IMG/VR virus record: IMGVR_UViG_3300043162_000032
Span: 1-42,486 of that record
Direction: 5' to 3' (one strand)
DNA from: a virus
Length of the DNA stretch: 42,486 nt
How positions within the stretch are numbered: position 1 is the first letter of the stretch; the number at the start of each line of letters is the position of its first letter. The notes under the pieces were generated by a model that saw nothing but the letters and a program-made list of their open reading frames with translations, searched no databases and was not told the origin of the DNA. Of the stretch, positions 16,103 through 24,507 are shown piece after piece. Both the position numbers and the translations under genes were made by a program.

Positions 16103-17748
16103 TGCTCGGCGCCTACCGTGGACTGCCCGCTGCGGCGGGAGGGGATGCCGATGCCGACCCCGGCACGTTCGATCCGAACGCCCCGCCGGACCCGTCGCTC
16201 CTCGCCGGCGTGCCGCCTGCCGACCCGGCGAGCGCCGGCGGCGTGGACCCGGCGATCCTTGCCGCCCTCGCGGGCGCGGGAGCCCCGACGCCGCTTGCGC
16301 CCGACGATCCCGCGTCCATCCTCGCGGCCATGGGAGGGGGAGCCTCCGCGGCGCCTGCGACCCTCCCTGGTGCGCCGGACGATCCCACCGCGGTCCTGGC
16401 GGCGCTCACCGCCGGCGCCTCGCCGGGAGCAGCGCCGAGCACCGACCCCTCGGCCATCCTGGCCGCCCTGGCCGCGCCCGGCGCCGCCGCGCCCCCTCCC
16501 GCGAGCCTCTCGCCGCCGGGTTTTACCGCCCCTCCGCCGGCCGCCGCGGCTCCTCCGGCGGGCGGAGGGTTCACAGCGGCGGCGGTTCCAAGCGCGGGGG
16601 TTCTCGGAGCCATCGCCGGACGGATCGGTAACCTCGGCTACAGCGTACCGCCAGGCGGCAACGAGGCCGCGTTGCGCCAAGGGATGATCTCCGCCGGCGC
16701 CACCATGATGGCGAACGCCAGCCGGCCGGTGGCGGAGGGTGGCGGCTTCGGCGCCCTGGGGACCGGCCTTGCGGCTGGGCTGGCCGGCGTGGACAACTCC
16801 CTCAAGCAGCAGCAGGCGGCCTCGGAGCAGAGGGCGAAGGACGCCTTCGCCGCGGCCAAGGAGCAGGCGACACTCCAGATGGAGCAGCAGCGCCTTGACG
16901 CCGAGAACGTCGCGCGCGCCAGCGCCGACAAGTTGCGGGTGGCTCAGGAGCAAAAGCTGGCCCTCGCCGAGAAGGCGCAGCAGGTCGCCGACCAGAAGGA
17001 CGCCGAGAGCCGGGTAGCCGCGCTGAAGACGGTGGACGACGCCGGCAAGAGCAAGATGCTCCTTGCGATGATGGACGCGCCGAAGGCCGACTGGTGGAAG
17101 GCGTACCAGGCGATCATGGCCGAGCCGAAGCTGCAGCTCCATGAGGTCGCCGGCGTGGGGCTCGTGGGCGTCAAGCCCGACGGCACCACGGCTACGCTGG
17201 TGCCGGAAATCCGCAAGCCGGAAACGGACCTCTTCACCCCCCTCGTCAACCCGCAGACCGGCGAGGTGAATGCGTTCGACCGGCGCTCCGGCAACGTGCT
17301 GCCGACAGGGGGCAACGCAGGACCGCGCGGGCAGGGCACCATGGACCACGATGCGGCGGCCGCGGTGCGCCTCCTCTCGGGCCAGGTGCCAAACGCGGAC
17401 CCCGACTTCATCAACAGCTTCAAGGTGACAAAGCCCGGACCCCCGAAGACCGTCACCGATGCCGATGGCAATACGACCACCCAGCCGAGCCAGATCCTCG
17501 ACGGCCAGGCGTCCATCGCCAAGTACAAGCAGCTCTACGGCGGCACGCCTGCCTCTGCCGCTGCGGCGCCGGCGGCTGCCAGCCGCACCCCGCCGCCGAT
17601 CCCGCCGGCCGTGGCCGCGCAGGCCGCCACCATCCTCTCCGGCCCAGGCGGCGAGGCGGCGCTGCGCGCCCAACTCGCACGGAAGTTCGCCCCGGCCGAT
17701 GTCAACCGGATCGTGGCCGCGGCGCAGGGCGCCGTGACAGGCTACTGA
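16102..17748 (+). CDS. Probable DNA-ejection protein 2 with short repeats
   Basis: This 548-aa protein opens with a Pro/Ala-rich region holding four degenerate copies of a motif like DDPASILAALAGGA (about residues 50-130). A long coiled coil follows (about 230-310, Lys/Gln/Ala/Glu-rich). Then comes a mixed domain containing HEVAGVGLVGVKPDGTT and a Pro/Ala C-terminus. Placement between two other large virion proteins fits the set of three ejection proteins in P22-like phages. No enzymatic motif is evident. Confidence 0.6.
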   Translation: MLGAYRGLPAAAGGDADADPGTFDPNAPPDPSLLAGVPPADPASAGGVDPAILAALAGAGAPTPLAPDDPASILAAMGGGASAAPATLPGAPDDPTAVLAALTAGASPGAAPSTDPSAILAALAAPGAAAPPPASLSPPGFTAPPPAAAAPPAGGGFTAAAVPSAGVLGAIAGRIGNLGYSVPPGGNEAALRQGMISAGATMMANASRPVAEGGGFGALGTGLAAGLAGVDNSLKQQQAASEQRAKDAFAAAKEQATLQMEQQRLDAENVARASADKLRVAQEQKLALAEKAQQVADQKDAESRVAALKTVDDAGKSKMLLAMMDAPKADWWKAYQAIMAEPKLQLHEVAGVGLVGVKPDGTTATLVPEIRKPETDLFTPLVNPQTGEVNAFDRRSGNVLPTGGNAGPRGQGTMDHDAAAAVRLLSGQVPNADPDFINSFKVTKPGPPKTVTDADGNTTTQPSQILDGQASIAKYKQLYGGTPASAAAAPAAASRTPPPIPPAVAAQAATILSGPGGEAALRAQLARKFAPADVNRIVAAAQGAVTGY

Positions 17749-20700
17749 GTGAGCGATCCCTTCTCGGCCTACGCGGGGCAGCTCTACGGGCCTGCGCCCG
17801 CGGCGCCGGCACCCACCGCGCCCTCCGACCCGATCTCCGCCTACGCCGCGCAGCTCGCAGCGCAGCCGGCTGCCGACCCGGACCCCGACTTCGGCAACGT
17901 GCAGGGGCGCTCCAGCTCGACCGCGCCCTCGGCGCCGAGCGGGCGGTTCGCCAGCCTCGGCGCCGGCATCGCTGCGGCCGGCGGTCAGCCCGGACTCGGC
18001 AGCGTTCCGCCGAGCAGCGCTCTCCAGGACGTGCTCCAGCTCGCCAAGATCACCGGCCAGGGCGCAGCGGGCACCGCGGGCTCGGTGCTGGCCGCAGCCG
18101 AGCGCCTGGGTGGCCCCGGCGGCTTCGGCCAGGTGAGCGACGGTGACCTCCAGGGCATCCTCGCTGCGGCCGCGCTGCCCGGCGCCCCACCCGGCGCCGC
18201 TGCGGCCATGAGCAGTCCGATCGCTCGCGGCAGCCAGGCGCTTCAGCAGGGCGCGCAGGCGAGCACCGAGCAGTATCTCAGTCAGGACCCCGGCTCGCCG
18301 CTGCGCCAGGCGGCGGCCTTCGGCGCCAACGCCGCGGGCCAGGTCGGCCCCACCACCCTGATGCCCCTCGCCGGCGGCGAGGCCGCGGGCGCCCTGGCCG
18401 AGCCGTACCTCGAGCAGCTCGCCCTCCGCGCGCCGGTCACGGCTCGGCTCCTCGGGATGGGCGCCAAGCTCGCCGGCGCCGGCGCGGAGGGGACGGCCTT
18501 CGGCATCGGCAACGCGGACCCCGACCGCCCTCTGATGGACCAGCTCCCCGAGATCGCCCAGCAGGCTGCCATCGGGGCCGGCACGGCTGGCCTCGTCGAG
18601 GGCCTGCGGGCCATCGGGGACGCGCGAGCGCCAGTGGCGCGGCCCGATGCCGCGGCAATCCCCTCCCTCGCGCCTGCGGGGCCGCCCGAGGGCTTCTCCG
18701 CCGCTCCGGTGGACCCGAAGCTTGGCTACGCGATCGACGACCGCTCCACGCCCGGCTCAGCGGCGCGCACGCTGGGCGCAGTGGGCGACGGCGGCTCCGG
18801 GGAGCTGGACTACCACCGCGCCGCCGGCGGCGGGTTCATCCCGACCGACCTACGCGTGCCGCCGGACGCTCCGCCAGAGGTGGCGCGGGCGTTGTACCAG
18901 GCGGCTGCCGAGATCGAAGGGCCGCACGCCGGCGACCTGGCGCCCGACGGGCCGGTGCAGGCGGCTTCGGCGGCAATCCGGCAGACCGACCCCGATGTCT
19001 TCGGCGACTACCGCGCGACGGTGCCGGCGCTCACCTCCGAAGAGCTGGCGGCCTTCACGCCGGGCACTTCGGATGCCGTGGGCTCGCCGGCCAACGCCGA
19101 CCTGGTGCAGGCGCTCGGTGACCGGGCGCCCTGGCCGGCCGACGCGCCGCCGCCGGTGGCCCGCGCCTTCCCCACGTACCGGGACCCGGCCGAGCTGGCC
19201 GAGACGCGGGCGGCGATCCCGCTCCGGGTGCCGTCCCTCGAGGAGATGCAGGAGCGGATGGTGGAGAGGCAGGCACCCGCCGCCCCGCCCGATGCGCAGC
19301 TTCCCGGCGCTGGGGGCTGGGGTGCCTCGTGGAACTTCACCCATGCCGTGAGCCCCGACGGCTCCCGCATCCCGATCGCGGGGCCAGAAGCCTTCGGCGA
19401 TACCGGGACGCTGGCGGCGGCGGGGATGAGCCCGGAGGCGCGGCAGCAGCTCTACGAGGCGCGGCAAAGCCTCCTTGATGGACAGGACCGCGCCGGGCTC
19501 TACGATCCGACGGTCGGCAACTGGTTTAGCCCAGACCTGGCCCGCGTGGCGAGGATCGCCCAGGACAGCGCCGCCGGCCACGGTCCGCTCTGGTACGTGG
19601 ACCTGCCGCGGGCGCGGGCCGCCGAGGTAGAGGTGGTGCCGAACGGCGACTCCGCGCTACCGCCAACCCTCTCCGCTCAGGCGCGGCCGCTGACTGCAGA
19701 CACGCCGGCTCCGGCGCCCGATGCCAAGCGCTACTTCCGCACCGTCCCGCCGGAGGAGGCGCGGGCGCGCGCCGCCGGCAGCTGGCCCGAAGACCCCGCG
19801 CTGAAGGCCGCGCGGCTGCGGCACCTGCAGGCGACGGACGCCCGCTTCCAGGCGGCCGGGCGCGGCCCGCTGTACGGCGACGATTCGCCGGTCATCCAGC
19901 GGGTGAAGGCGGCGCTCCTCAACGGCGCCATTGGGGACCCGGAACTGGCCGAGCGCGTGACGAACCACGCGGACCCCCAGGTCCGGGCCATAGGCGATGC
20001 CGTCGGATCGGTGGCGCCCACGCTGGAGCCCCTGCGCCGCGGCGCGGCCGCCGGCGAGCTGGCGCCGCTTGGCATCCAGGATGAGCTTCGCGGCGCCCTC
20101 GCGCGCGTGGCCGACCCCTCCCGGCCGGCGCCGCGCGATCCCACGACGGCGGCGATCGGCGACCTGATGCGCGACAACGCCGCGCACCCCGAGGAAATCG
20201 CCAAGGGTCTTCACCGCTACGCCGAGCTGCACCTGCTGGCCGACCGCGAGGCGCCGATCGCCAAGGAGGAGCTGGCGCGGGCCGCTTTCGACCCGGCGGA
20301 GCGCCAGCGGGCGGGCCAGATCATCCCGCTCGAGGAGAGTACGCCGGTGTCGCTGCCGGCCAAGCCGAAGCCGATCATCGGCAAGCCCGGCGAGCAGGGC
20401 TTCATCTCGCTGTCGTCGCGCGGCCAGCGCTTCGGCACCAGCTCGCCGCTCTCCCGCTGGTTCTCGGTGGACGGCAAGTTTGCCGCGATGGGCGACGACC
20501 TGCGCGGGTTTACCAAGGCTGCCGTCAACACCAAGGACTTCAACCTGCTGGCGAGAAGCGGCCAGATCACCGCGGAGGTGCGGGACTTCGGAGGCGCCTT
20601 CGATCGCTACTACCAGGCGATGCGGAAGGTGGACCCCGCCGTCGAGCGCGGGCCGCTCCTCGATCACGCCATGTCCTACCTTCGCGGCGAGACGGACGGC

Positions 20701-23181
20701 GCCGACCTGCCGCGGGACCTGCGCCTGGCGACCGACGCGATGCGCCGCGGCTACGACGCCAACACCGACCGCATGCTCTCGACGCCTGGCTTCATCGGGC
20801 CGTCGATGAAGGAGACGCTCGAAGCCAACCGCGGCACCTACGCTGCGCGCACCTTTGAGCGCTACACCAACCCCGATGCCTGGGCGAAGAAGGTCTTCGA
20901 GGACCCGCGCGAGAAGTGGCGCCTCGACGCCTTCACCGAGTGGGCGATGGGCGAGCACCCGGAGTGGACGGAGGACAACGCCCGCGGCTACGCGCGGCAG
21001 CTGCTGCTCGACGATCCCGGCGCGCTGCGCGACACCGTAGCGCTCCAGAAGGGGAACATCGGCAGCCAGGGCCGCGAGAACCTCATCCGCCGCATCGGCG
21101 CCGGCGCCACGGACGAAACCAGCGAGGGGCTCTTCGGCGCTGGCCTGCCGCGGCAGATTGATGACCTCCTCGGCCTGCACCGCGACCCCGCCATGAGCTA
21201 CCAAATAGGAGCGATGCGCGCGGCGCGGGACCTCGAGGTCTACGACCTGCACATGAAGCTGCTGGCGAAGGACCAGCAGATCGCCGCGTCCGGTGGGCGC
21301 CCGCTCTTCACCCTCCAGCCGACCGAGGATGGTCCGTTGCGCATCGGCGGCAATGGCCCCCTCAAGAACCTGCACACGTCGCCCGAGGTCGCTGCGGTGA
21401 TCCGCGGAACCGACTCGACCAGCGGCAAGCAGGCGCTGTGGCTTCGGTCGCTCCTGACCGCGAACGGCTACTGGAAGACCGGCGTAACGGCGCTCAACTT
21501 CCCGGCGGCGCCGCTGCGAAACCTCCTCTCTTGGCACATGCAGTACCTCGCGGGGGGGCACTTCACCGAGGCCATGCCAGGCGTGCCGGAGGTCGATATC
21601 GCGCGCCACATGCCCATGCTGGTGGAGGCCAACCTGGGGACCAAGTACGGGGCGATCCTGAAGCTGCAGAACGCCCTCCGCGAGTCGATCCAGACCGCCG
21701 ACGGCGCCGGGCTCCGGGAGCAGACTCTTGCGGCGCGAAGGGCCGAGATCTACAAGCTGCGCGAGCTGGGGGTGCTGGGGCAGAGCACGATGCGCGCCGA
21801 CCTTGAGGCGTACAACCCGCTGGAGCACGGTGGCCCGAAGGCGGCGCAGAACGTGGTGCGCAACCTCGGCGCCGCCTGGTCGATCGAGCACGACGGCGGT
21901 AAGCATCTCTACTGGCGCGCCGAGCGGTCGAACCTGGCCTGGGCCAACCCCTCAATGGCGCCGGAGCTCCTGGACCAGCTGGCGGCCGAGCGCACCCGCG
22001 CCGCCACGCCCACGCGCTCCGAGGTGGTTCCGGCGGCGCGCGCCATGCGGGCCAACCCCTTTGTCGGCCCTTTCCCGAGCTGGCACGCGGAGAGCGTCCG
22101 AAACACGCTCAACAACCTGCGCATCGGGCTGACCGACCTGGCCGACGACAACCCGCGCATGAAGGTGCTCGGCGCCAAGCGCCTAGCGGGCCTGACCGTC
22201 GCGAGCCTGGTACGCTACGGCGCCATCCCCGCCGTCGCTTCCTGGCTCTTCAACACGGACGAGCGCCACGTAGACGCGCTCCGCAAGCTCATGCCCGAGT
22301 ACTACCGCAACACGGTGGCGGTGGTGACCAGTCGGGCGGGCGGCCTCATCCGCTACCTCAGCCTCTCGCCCTACATGCCGCAGTCGAGCTGGCAGGACGC
22401 GGTGGACGCGGTGCTGCGGGGTGTGCATGAACATCAGCCGGTGGATGGCCTGATCGATGGAATTTCGGAGTGGATGAACCACTTCATCGACCCCGAAGCG
22501 ATCGCGAAAACGGGCATCGATCTCGCCTATAATCAGCAGCGCCGCGGCTCGCTGCTCGACCAGGCCATGAACCCGCTTCGCACGCACCCGCGCACCCTGC
22601 AAGGCCCCCCCGTCTACCTCGAAGGCGCCGGCGCTGCGACGGCAGCGCCGCAGGCCGGCGCCTTCCTCTGGCGCAACCTGGCGCCCGGCGCCGCCCGCGA
22701 GGGAGAGCGGATGGCTCGCGCGAGCGGGGACTTCGGCCTCTCGAACGTCAACGCGCGGGGCAAGCAGTACAACATGAGCGACGAGGAGGCGTCCCTGGCC
22801 GGCATTCGCTTCTCGACTATCGACGCCAACGCAGCGCTGGCCTCGACGGGCCACGATCTCAACCAGGCGATCACCGACAGCAAGGGCTACTACTCCCAGC
22901 AGCGCAGCCAGTCGCAGAACGACCCGCGCACGGCGCTGGAGGCCAAGGGCGCGGCGAACGCCAAGTACAAGACGGCGTGGGACGAGGCCGCGGACAAGGT
23001 GCAGGCGGCGCGCCAGCTCGGCGTGCCGGACGGTGCCATCTTCGGCAACCTGGTGCGCTCCGGCCTGCCGCCGCGGGTCGCGCGACAGGTGATGGCTGGC
23101 CAGTTCCAGCCGCTCACGCTCACGAAACCGTACCGGCCGCCCCGCGATCTCGTCGGGGAGGGGATGGAGGGACTCCAATGA
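17749..23181 (+). CDS. Giant internal virion / ejection protein (1810 aa)
   Basis: This is the largest gene, 1810 aa, starting at GTG within TGAGTG. Residues 1 to about 880 are Ala/Pro-rich low complexity with short ordered islands. One island (about 580-625) reads GNWFSPDLARVARIA then GPLWYVDLPRA, resembling beta-barrel domains of large polyvalent phage proteins and some ADP-ribosyltransferase-like folds; this is a weak match. Residues about 880-1810 are denser and mostly helical, with a short hydrophobic stretch near 1480-1500. I see no lytic transglycosylase signature. Position last in the tail/ejection cluster suggests a protein injected with the DNA, comparable to giant inner proteins of other podoviruses. 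Confidence 0.7.
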   Translation: MSDPFSAYAGQLYGPAPAAPAPTAPSDPISAYAAQLAAQPAADPDPDFGNVQGRSSSTAPSAPSGRFASLGAGIAAAGGQPGLGSVPPSSALQDVLQLAKITGQGAAGTAGSVLAAAERLGGPGGFGQVSDGDLQGILAAAALPGAPPGAAAAMSSPIARGSQALQQGAQASTEQYLSQDPGSPLRQAAAFGANAAGQVGPTTLMPLAGGEAAGALAEPYLEQLALRAPVTARLLGMGAKLAGAGAEGTAFGIGNADPDRPLMDQLPEIAQQAAIGAGTAGLVEGLRAIGDARAPVARPDAAAIPSLAPAGPPEGFSAAPVDPKLGYAIDDRSTPGSAARTLGAVGDGGSGELDYHRAAGGGFIPTDLRVPPDAPPEVARALYQAAAEIEGPHAGDLAPDGPVQAASAAIRQTDPDVFGDYRATVPALTSEELAAFTPGTSDAVGSPANADLVQALGDRAPWPADAPPPVARAFPTYRDPAELAETRAAIPLRVPSLEEMQERMVERQAPAAPPDAQLPGAGGWGASWNFTHAVSPDGSRIPIAGPEAFGDTGTLAAAGMSPEARQQLYEARQSLLDGQDRAGLYDPTVGNWFSPDLARVARIAQDSAAGHGPLWYVDLPRARAAEVEVVPNGDSALPPTLSAQARPLTADTPAPAPDAKRYFRTVPPEEARARAAGSWPEDPALKAARLRHLQATDARFQAAGRGPLYGDDSPVIQRVKAALLNGAIGDPELAERVTNHADPQVRAIGDAVGSVAPTLEPLRRGAAAGELAPLGIQDELRGALARVADPSRPAPRDPTTAAIGDLMRDNAAHPEEIAKGLHRYAELHLLADREAPIAKEELARAAFDPAERQRAGQIIPLEESTPVSLPAKPKPIIGKPGEQGFISLSSRGQRFGTSSPLSRWFSVDGKFAAMGDDLRGFTKAAVNTKDFNLLARSGQITAEVRDFGGAFDRYYQAMRKVDPAVERGPLLDHAMSYLRGETDGADLPRDLRLATDAMRRGYDANTDRMLSTPGFIGPSMKETLEANRGTYAARTFERYTNPDAWAKKVFEDPREKWRLDAFTEWAMGEHPEWTEDNARGYARQLLLDDPGALRDTVALQKGNIGSQGRENLIRRIGAGATDETSEGLFGAGLPRQIDDLLGLHRDPAMSYQIGAMRAARDLEVYDLHMKLLAKDQQIAASGGRPLFTLQPTEDGPLRIGGNGPLKNLHTSPEVAAVIRGTDSTSGKQALWLRSLLTANGYWKTGVTALNFPAAPLRNLLSWHMQYLAGGHFTEAMPGVPEVDIARHMPMLVEANLGTKYGAILKLQNALRESIQTADGAGLREQTLAARRAEIYKLRELGVLGQSTMRADLEAYNPLEHGGPKAAQNVVRNLGAAWSIEHDGGKHLYWRAERSNLAWANPSMAPELLDQLAAERTRAATPTRSEVVPAARAMRANPFVGPFPSWHAESVRNTLNNLRIGLTDLADDNPRMKVLGAKRLAGLTVASLVRYGAIPAVASWLFNTDERHVDALRKLMPEYYRNTVAVVTSRAGGLIRYLSLSPYMPQSSWQDAVDAVLRGVHEHQPVDGLIDGISEWMNHFIDPEAIAKTGIDLAYNQQRRGSLLDQAMNPLRTHPRTLQGPPVYLEGAGAATAAPQAGAFLWRNLAPGAAREGERMARASGDFGLSNVNARGKQYNMSDEEASLAGIRFSTIDANAALASTGHDLNQAITDSKGYYSQQRSQSQNDPRTALEAKGAANAKYKTAWDEAADKVQAARQLGVPDGAIFGNLVRSGLPPRVARQVMAGQFQPLTLTKPYRPPRDLVGEGMEGLQ

Positions 23182-23507
23182 CAGAGCACCGCAGCGCCGG
23201 CCACGGCTTCAACCTCAACACGCTCTTCATCGCCGTGAGCCTCGTGGCAATCCTCTGGGGCGGGGCGTGGGAGGGTGGCAGGATCATCTTCGCGGTTGGG
23301 CAAAAGGCGGCGGTGCTGGAGGGGAGGCTGGACGACATGGGACGCCAGCTCGTTGCGCTGCGCGCCGCGGCCGCCGATGATCGCGCGGCCTCGAAAGACG
23401 CCATCTCGGGACTGATCCGCAAGCAGGATTTGCTCGGTTTCGAGGTGGGAGAGATTCGCCTGGTGCTGGCTCGCGCCGGACTTGATCCGGGAAGGAGAAG
23501 GCAATGA
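23178..23507 (+). CDS. Membrane protein with coiled coil (lysis candidate)
   Basis: This 109-aa protein has one membrane helix at about residues 13-31 (LNTLFIAVSLVAILWGGA) and a soluble helical part with heptad-like spacing (VLEGRLDDMGRQLVALRAAA). It overlaps the genes on both sides by four bases. It shares topology, but not obvious sequence, with the protein two genes downstream. Holin, antiholin or inner-membrane spanin are options; no motif decides. Confidence 0.55.
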   Translation: MTEHRSAGHGFNLNTLFIAVSLVAILWGGAWEGGRIIFAVGQKAAVLEGRLDDMGRQLVALRAAAADDRAASKDAISGLIRKQDLLGFEVGEIRLVLARAGLDPGRRRQ

Positions 23508-23809
23508 GCAACGGACATGTGTGCTGCATCCTGGGCGTGTGCTGCCCGCCGCCGGCGCAGGAGAAAGCGCTTGAGGCATTCCTTGATGCGAACTGCTACT
23601 TCGCCCCCGACAGTATTGTGTCTTCTGCAGATGTGGCCAGGCTCATCCTCGGGAAGTTCGACCTCGCGCCGAAGGGAGCGGGGGCGCATCTCGTGGGCAT
23701 TGCCAAGTCCGCATCCCTGGCCGGTAAGGACGGCGCTGATATGGAGCAGGCCGCCGTGGACGGTATCGCTGATCTCTACGCCCCGATCCTGGCCGAGCCG
23801 GCTCCGTGA
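23504..23809 (+). CDS. Cys-rich N-terminus small protein
   Basis: This 101-aa protein begins MSNGHVCCILGVCCPPPAQE: two CC pairs separated by four residues, followed by PPP. The rest is helical with another Cys near residue 31. The CC-x4-CC layout suggests metal binding or disulphides. There is no lipobox and no clear signal peptide. It lies between two membrane/coiled-coil proteins with overlapping ends, so the three probably act together. Confidence 0.6.
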   Translation: MSNGHVCCILGVCCPPPAQEKALEAFLDANCYFAPDSIVSSADVARLILGKFDLAPKGAGAHLVGIAKSASLAGKDGADMEQAAVDGIADLYAPILAEPAP

Positions 23810-24141
23810 CGGCGCGCCGCCCGGTTCCCGGCGAGGGCGAGCTCTCCACCTACCAGCGCTTCCGCGACCGCCTTCTTCTCGGCCTCGCGGCCGTGGTGGT
23901 CATGCTCATGGGTTTCTTCGTGCGCCAACTCGCCGCCGACAACGAGGCGCAGCGCGCGGCGATCACCATGGAAATCAGTGCGGTCCGCGGGGAGATCATG
24001 GAGGTGAGGAACCGTTTGACGGCCGACCAGGTGGCCAGCAGCGGGCAAACCGCAGCCGTCGCCGCGCAGGGGGCTGAAGCCCTCCGGCGCCTGGACGGGA
24101 TCGATAAAAAGCTCGACGCGATGACCGCGGCGAGACGGTAG
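23806..24141 (+). CDS. Membrane protein with coiled coil, last late gene
   Basis: This 111-aa protein starts at GTG overlapping the previous stop. One membrane helix is at about residues 23-39 (LLLGLAAVVVMLMGFFV), preceded by Arg-rich residues. It is followed by a helical tail with Glu/Arg/Ala heptads (ITMEISAVRGEIMEVRNRL) to the end. The arrangement N-in/C-out with a long periplasmic coiled coil fits an inner-membrane spanin, but no outer-membrane partner is visible. Confidence 0.55.
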   Translation: MTARRPVPGEGELSTYQRFRDRLLLGLAAVVVMLMGFFVRQLAADNEAQRAAITMEISAVRGEIMEVRNRLTADQVASSGQTAAVAAQGAEALRRLDGIDKKLDAMTAARR

Positions 24142-24149
24142 GTGCGCAG

Positions 24150-24192
24150 CCGAAGGCGGGAGGCGCGCGGGTCGCAGCCGGCGCGCCTTCGG
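24150..24192. terminator. Hairpin between converging transcripts
   Basis: A 9-bp perfect inverted repeat, CCGAAGGCG (24150-24158) with CGCCTTCGG (24184-24192), sits in the only space between the end of the plus-strand late genes and the end of the minus-strand early operon. It has no U-tract on either side, so it may act by RNA stability or need a factor. Bases 24193-24219 hold nothing else visible. Confidence 0.45.
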
Positions 24193-24219
24193 TTCGGTAG
24201 GGTCTGGGGTGGGAGCGAC

Positions 24220-24507
24220 TCAGGCGGGAGACTGCGGGGTGGGAGCGGTGGGCTCCCTCGGGGTGGGGCGACAGCGGCGAAGCACGTGGCCGGGAAACTT
24301 GTAGTTCTTTATCCAAGGCCAGAGAGTCGGCATTGTCGCTGGCTCCAAGTTCCATATCGTCATCGGGGGCCCGCCGCTCGCGAGGCGAACGACCGCGCCC
24401 TCCGTGAAAACGGGAAGCTCCTCGGGAAGGAATCGTCCCCTGCGGCGCCGGGGCCCGCGCCTGGGCTTCGCCTCGCAATCTTGAACAAAGACCTCGGGGG
24501 TGCTCAC
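24220..24507 (-). CDS. YodC/DUF2158-like small protein
   Basis: This 95-aa protein starts at GTG overlapping the helicase stop (GTGA). After a basic run (KPRRGPRRRRGRF), residues about 34-51 read FTEGAVVRLASGGPPMTI. This matches the consensus of the YodC/DUF2158 family (GDVVxLKSGGPxMTV), a small beta-barrel of unknown function common in phages and proteobacteria. The C-terminal half is unusual and ends Pro/Thr-rich. As the last gene of the recombination operon it is likely an early protein. Confidence 0.6.
   Translation of the reverse strand: MSTPEVFVQDCEAKPRRGPRRRRGRFLPEELPVFTEGAVVRLASGGPPMTIWNLEPATMPTLWPWIKNYKFPGHVLRRCRPTPREPTAPTPQSPA

Noticed and set aside
23504-23560. Outer-membrane spanin lipoprotein from the early Cys residues of the 101-aa protein
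   Set aside because: There is no hydrophobic signal region ending in a lipobox before the cysteines.
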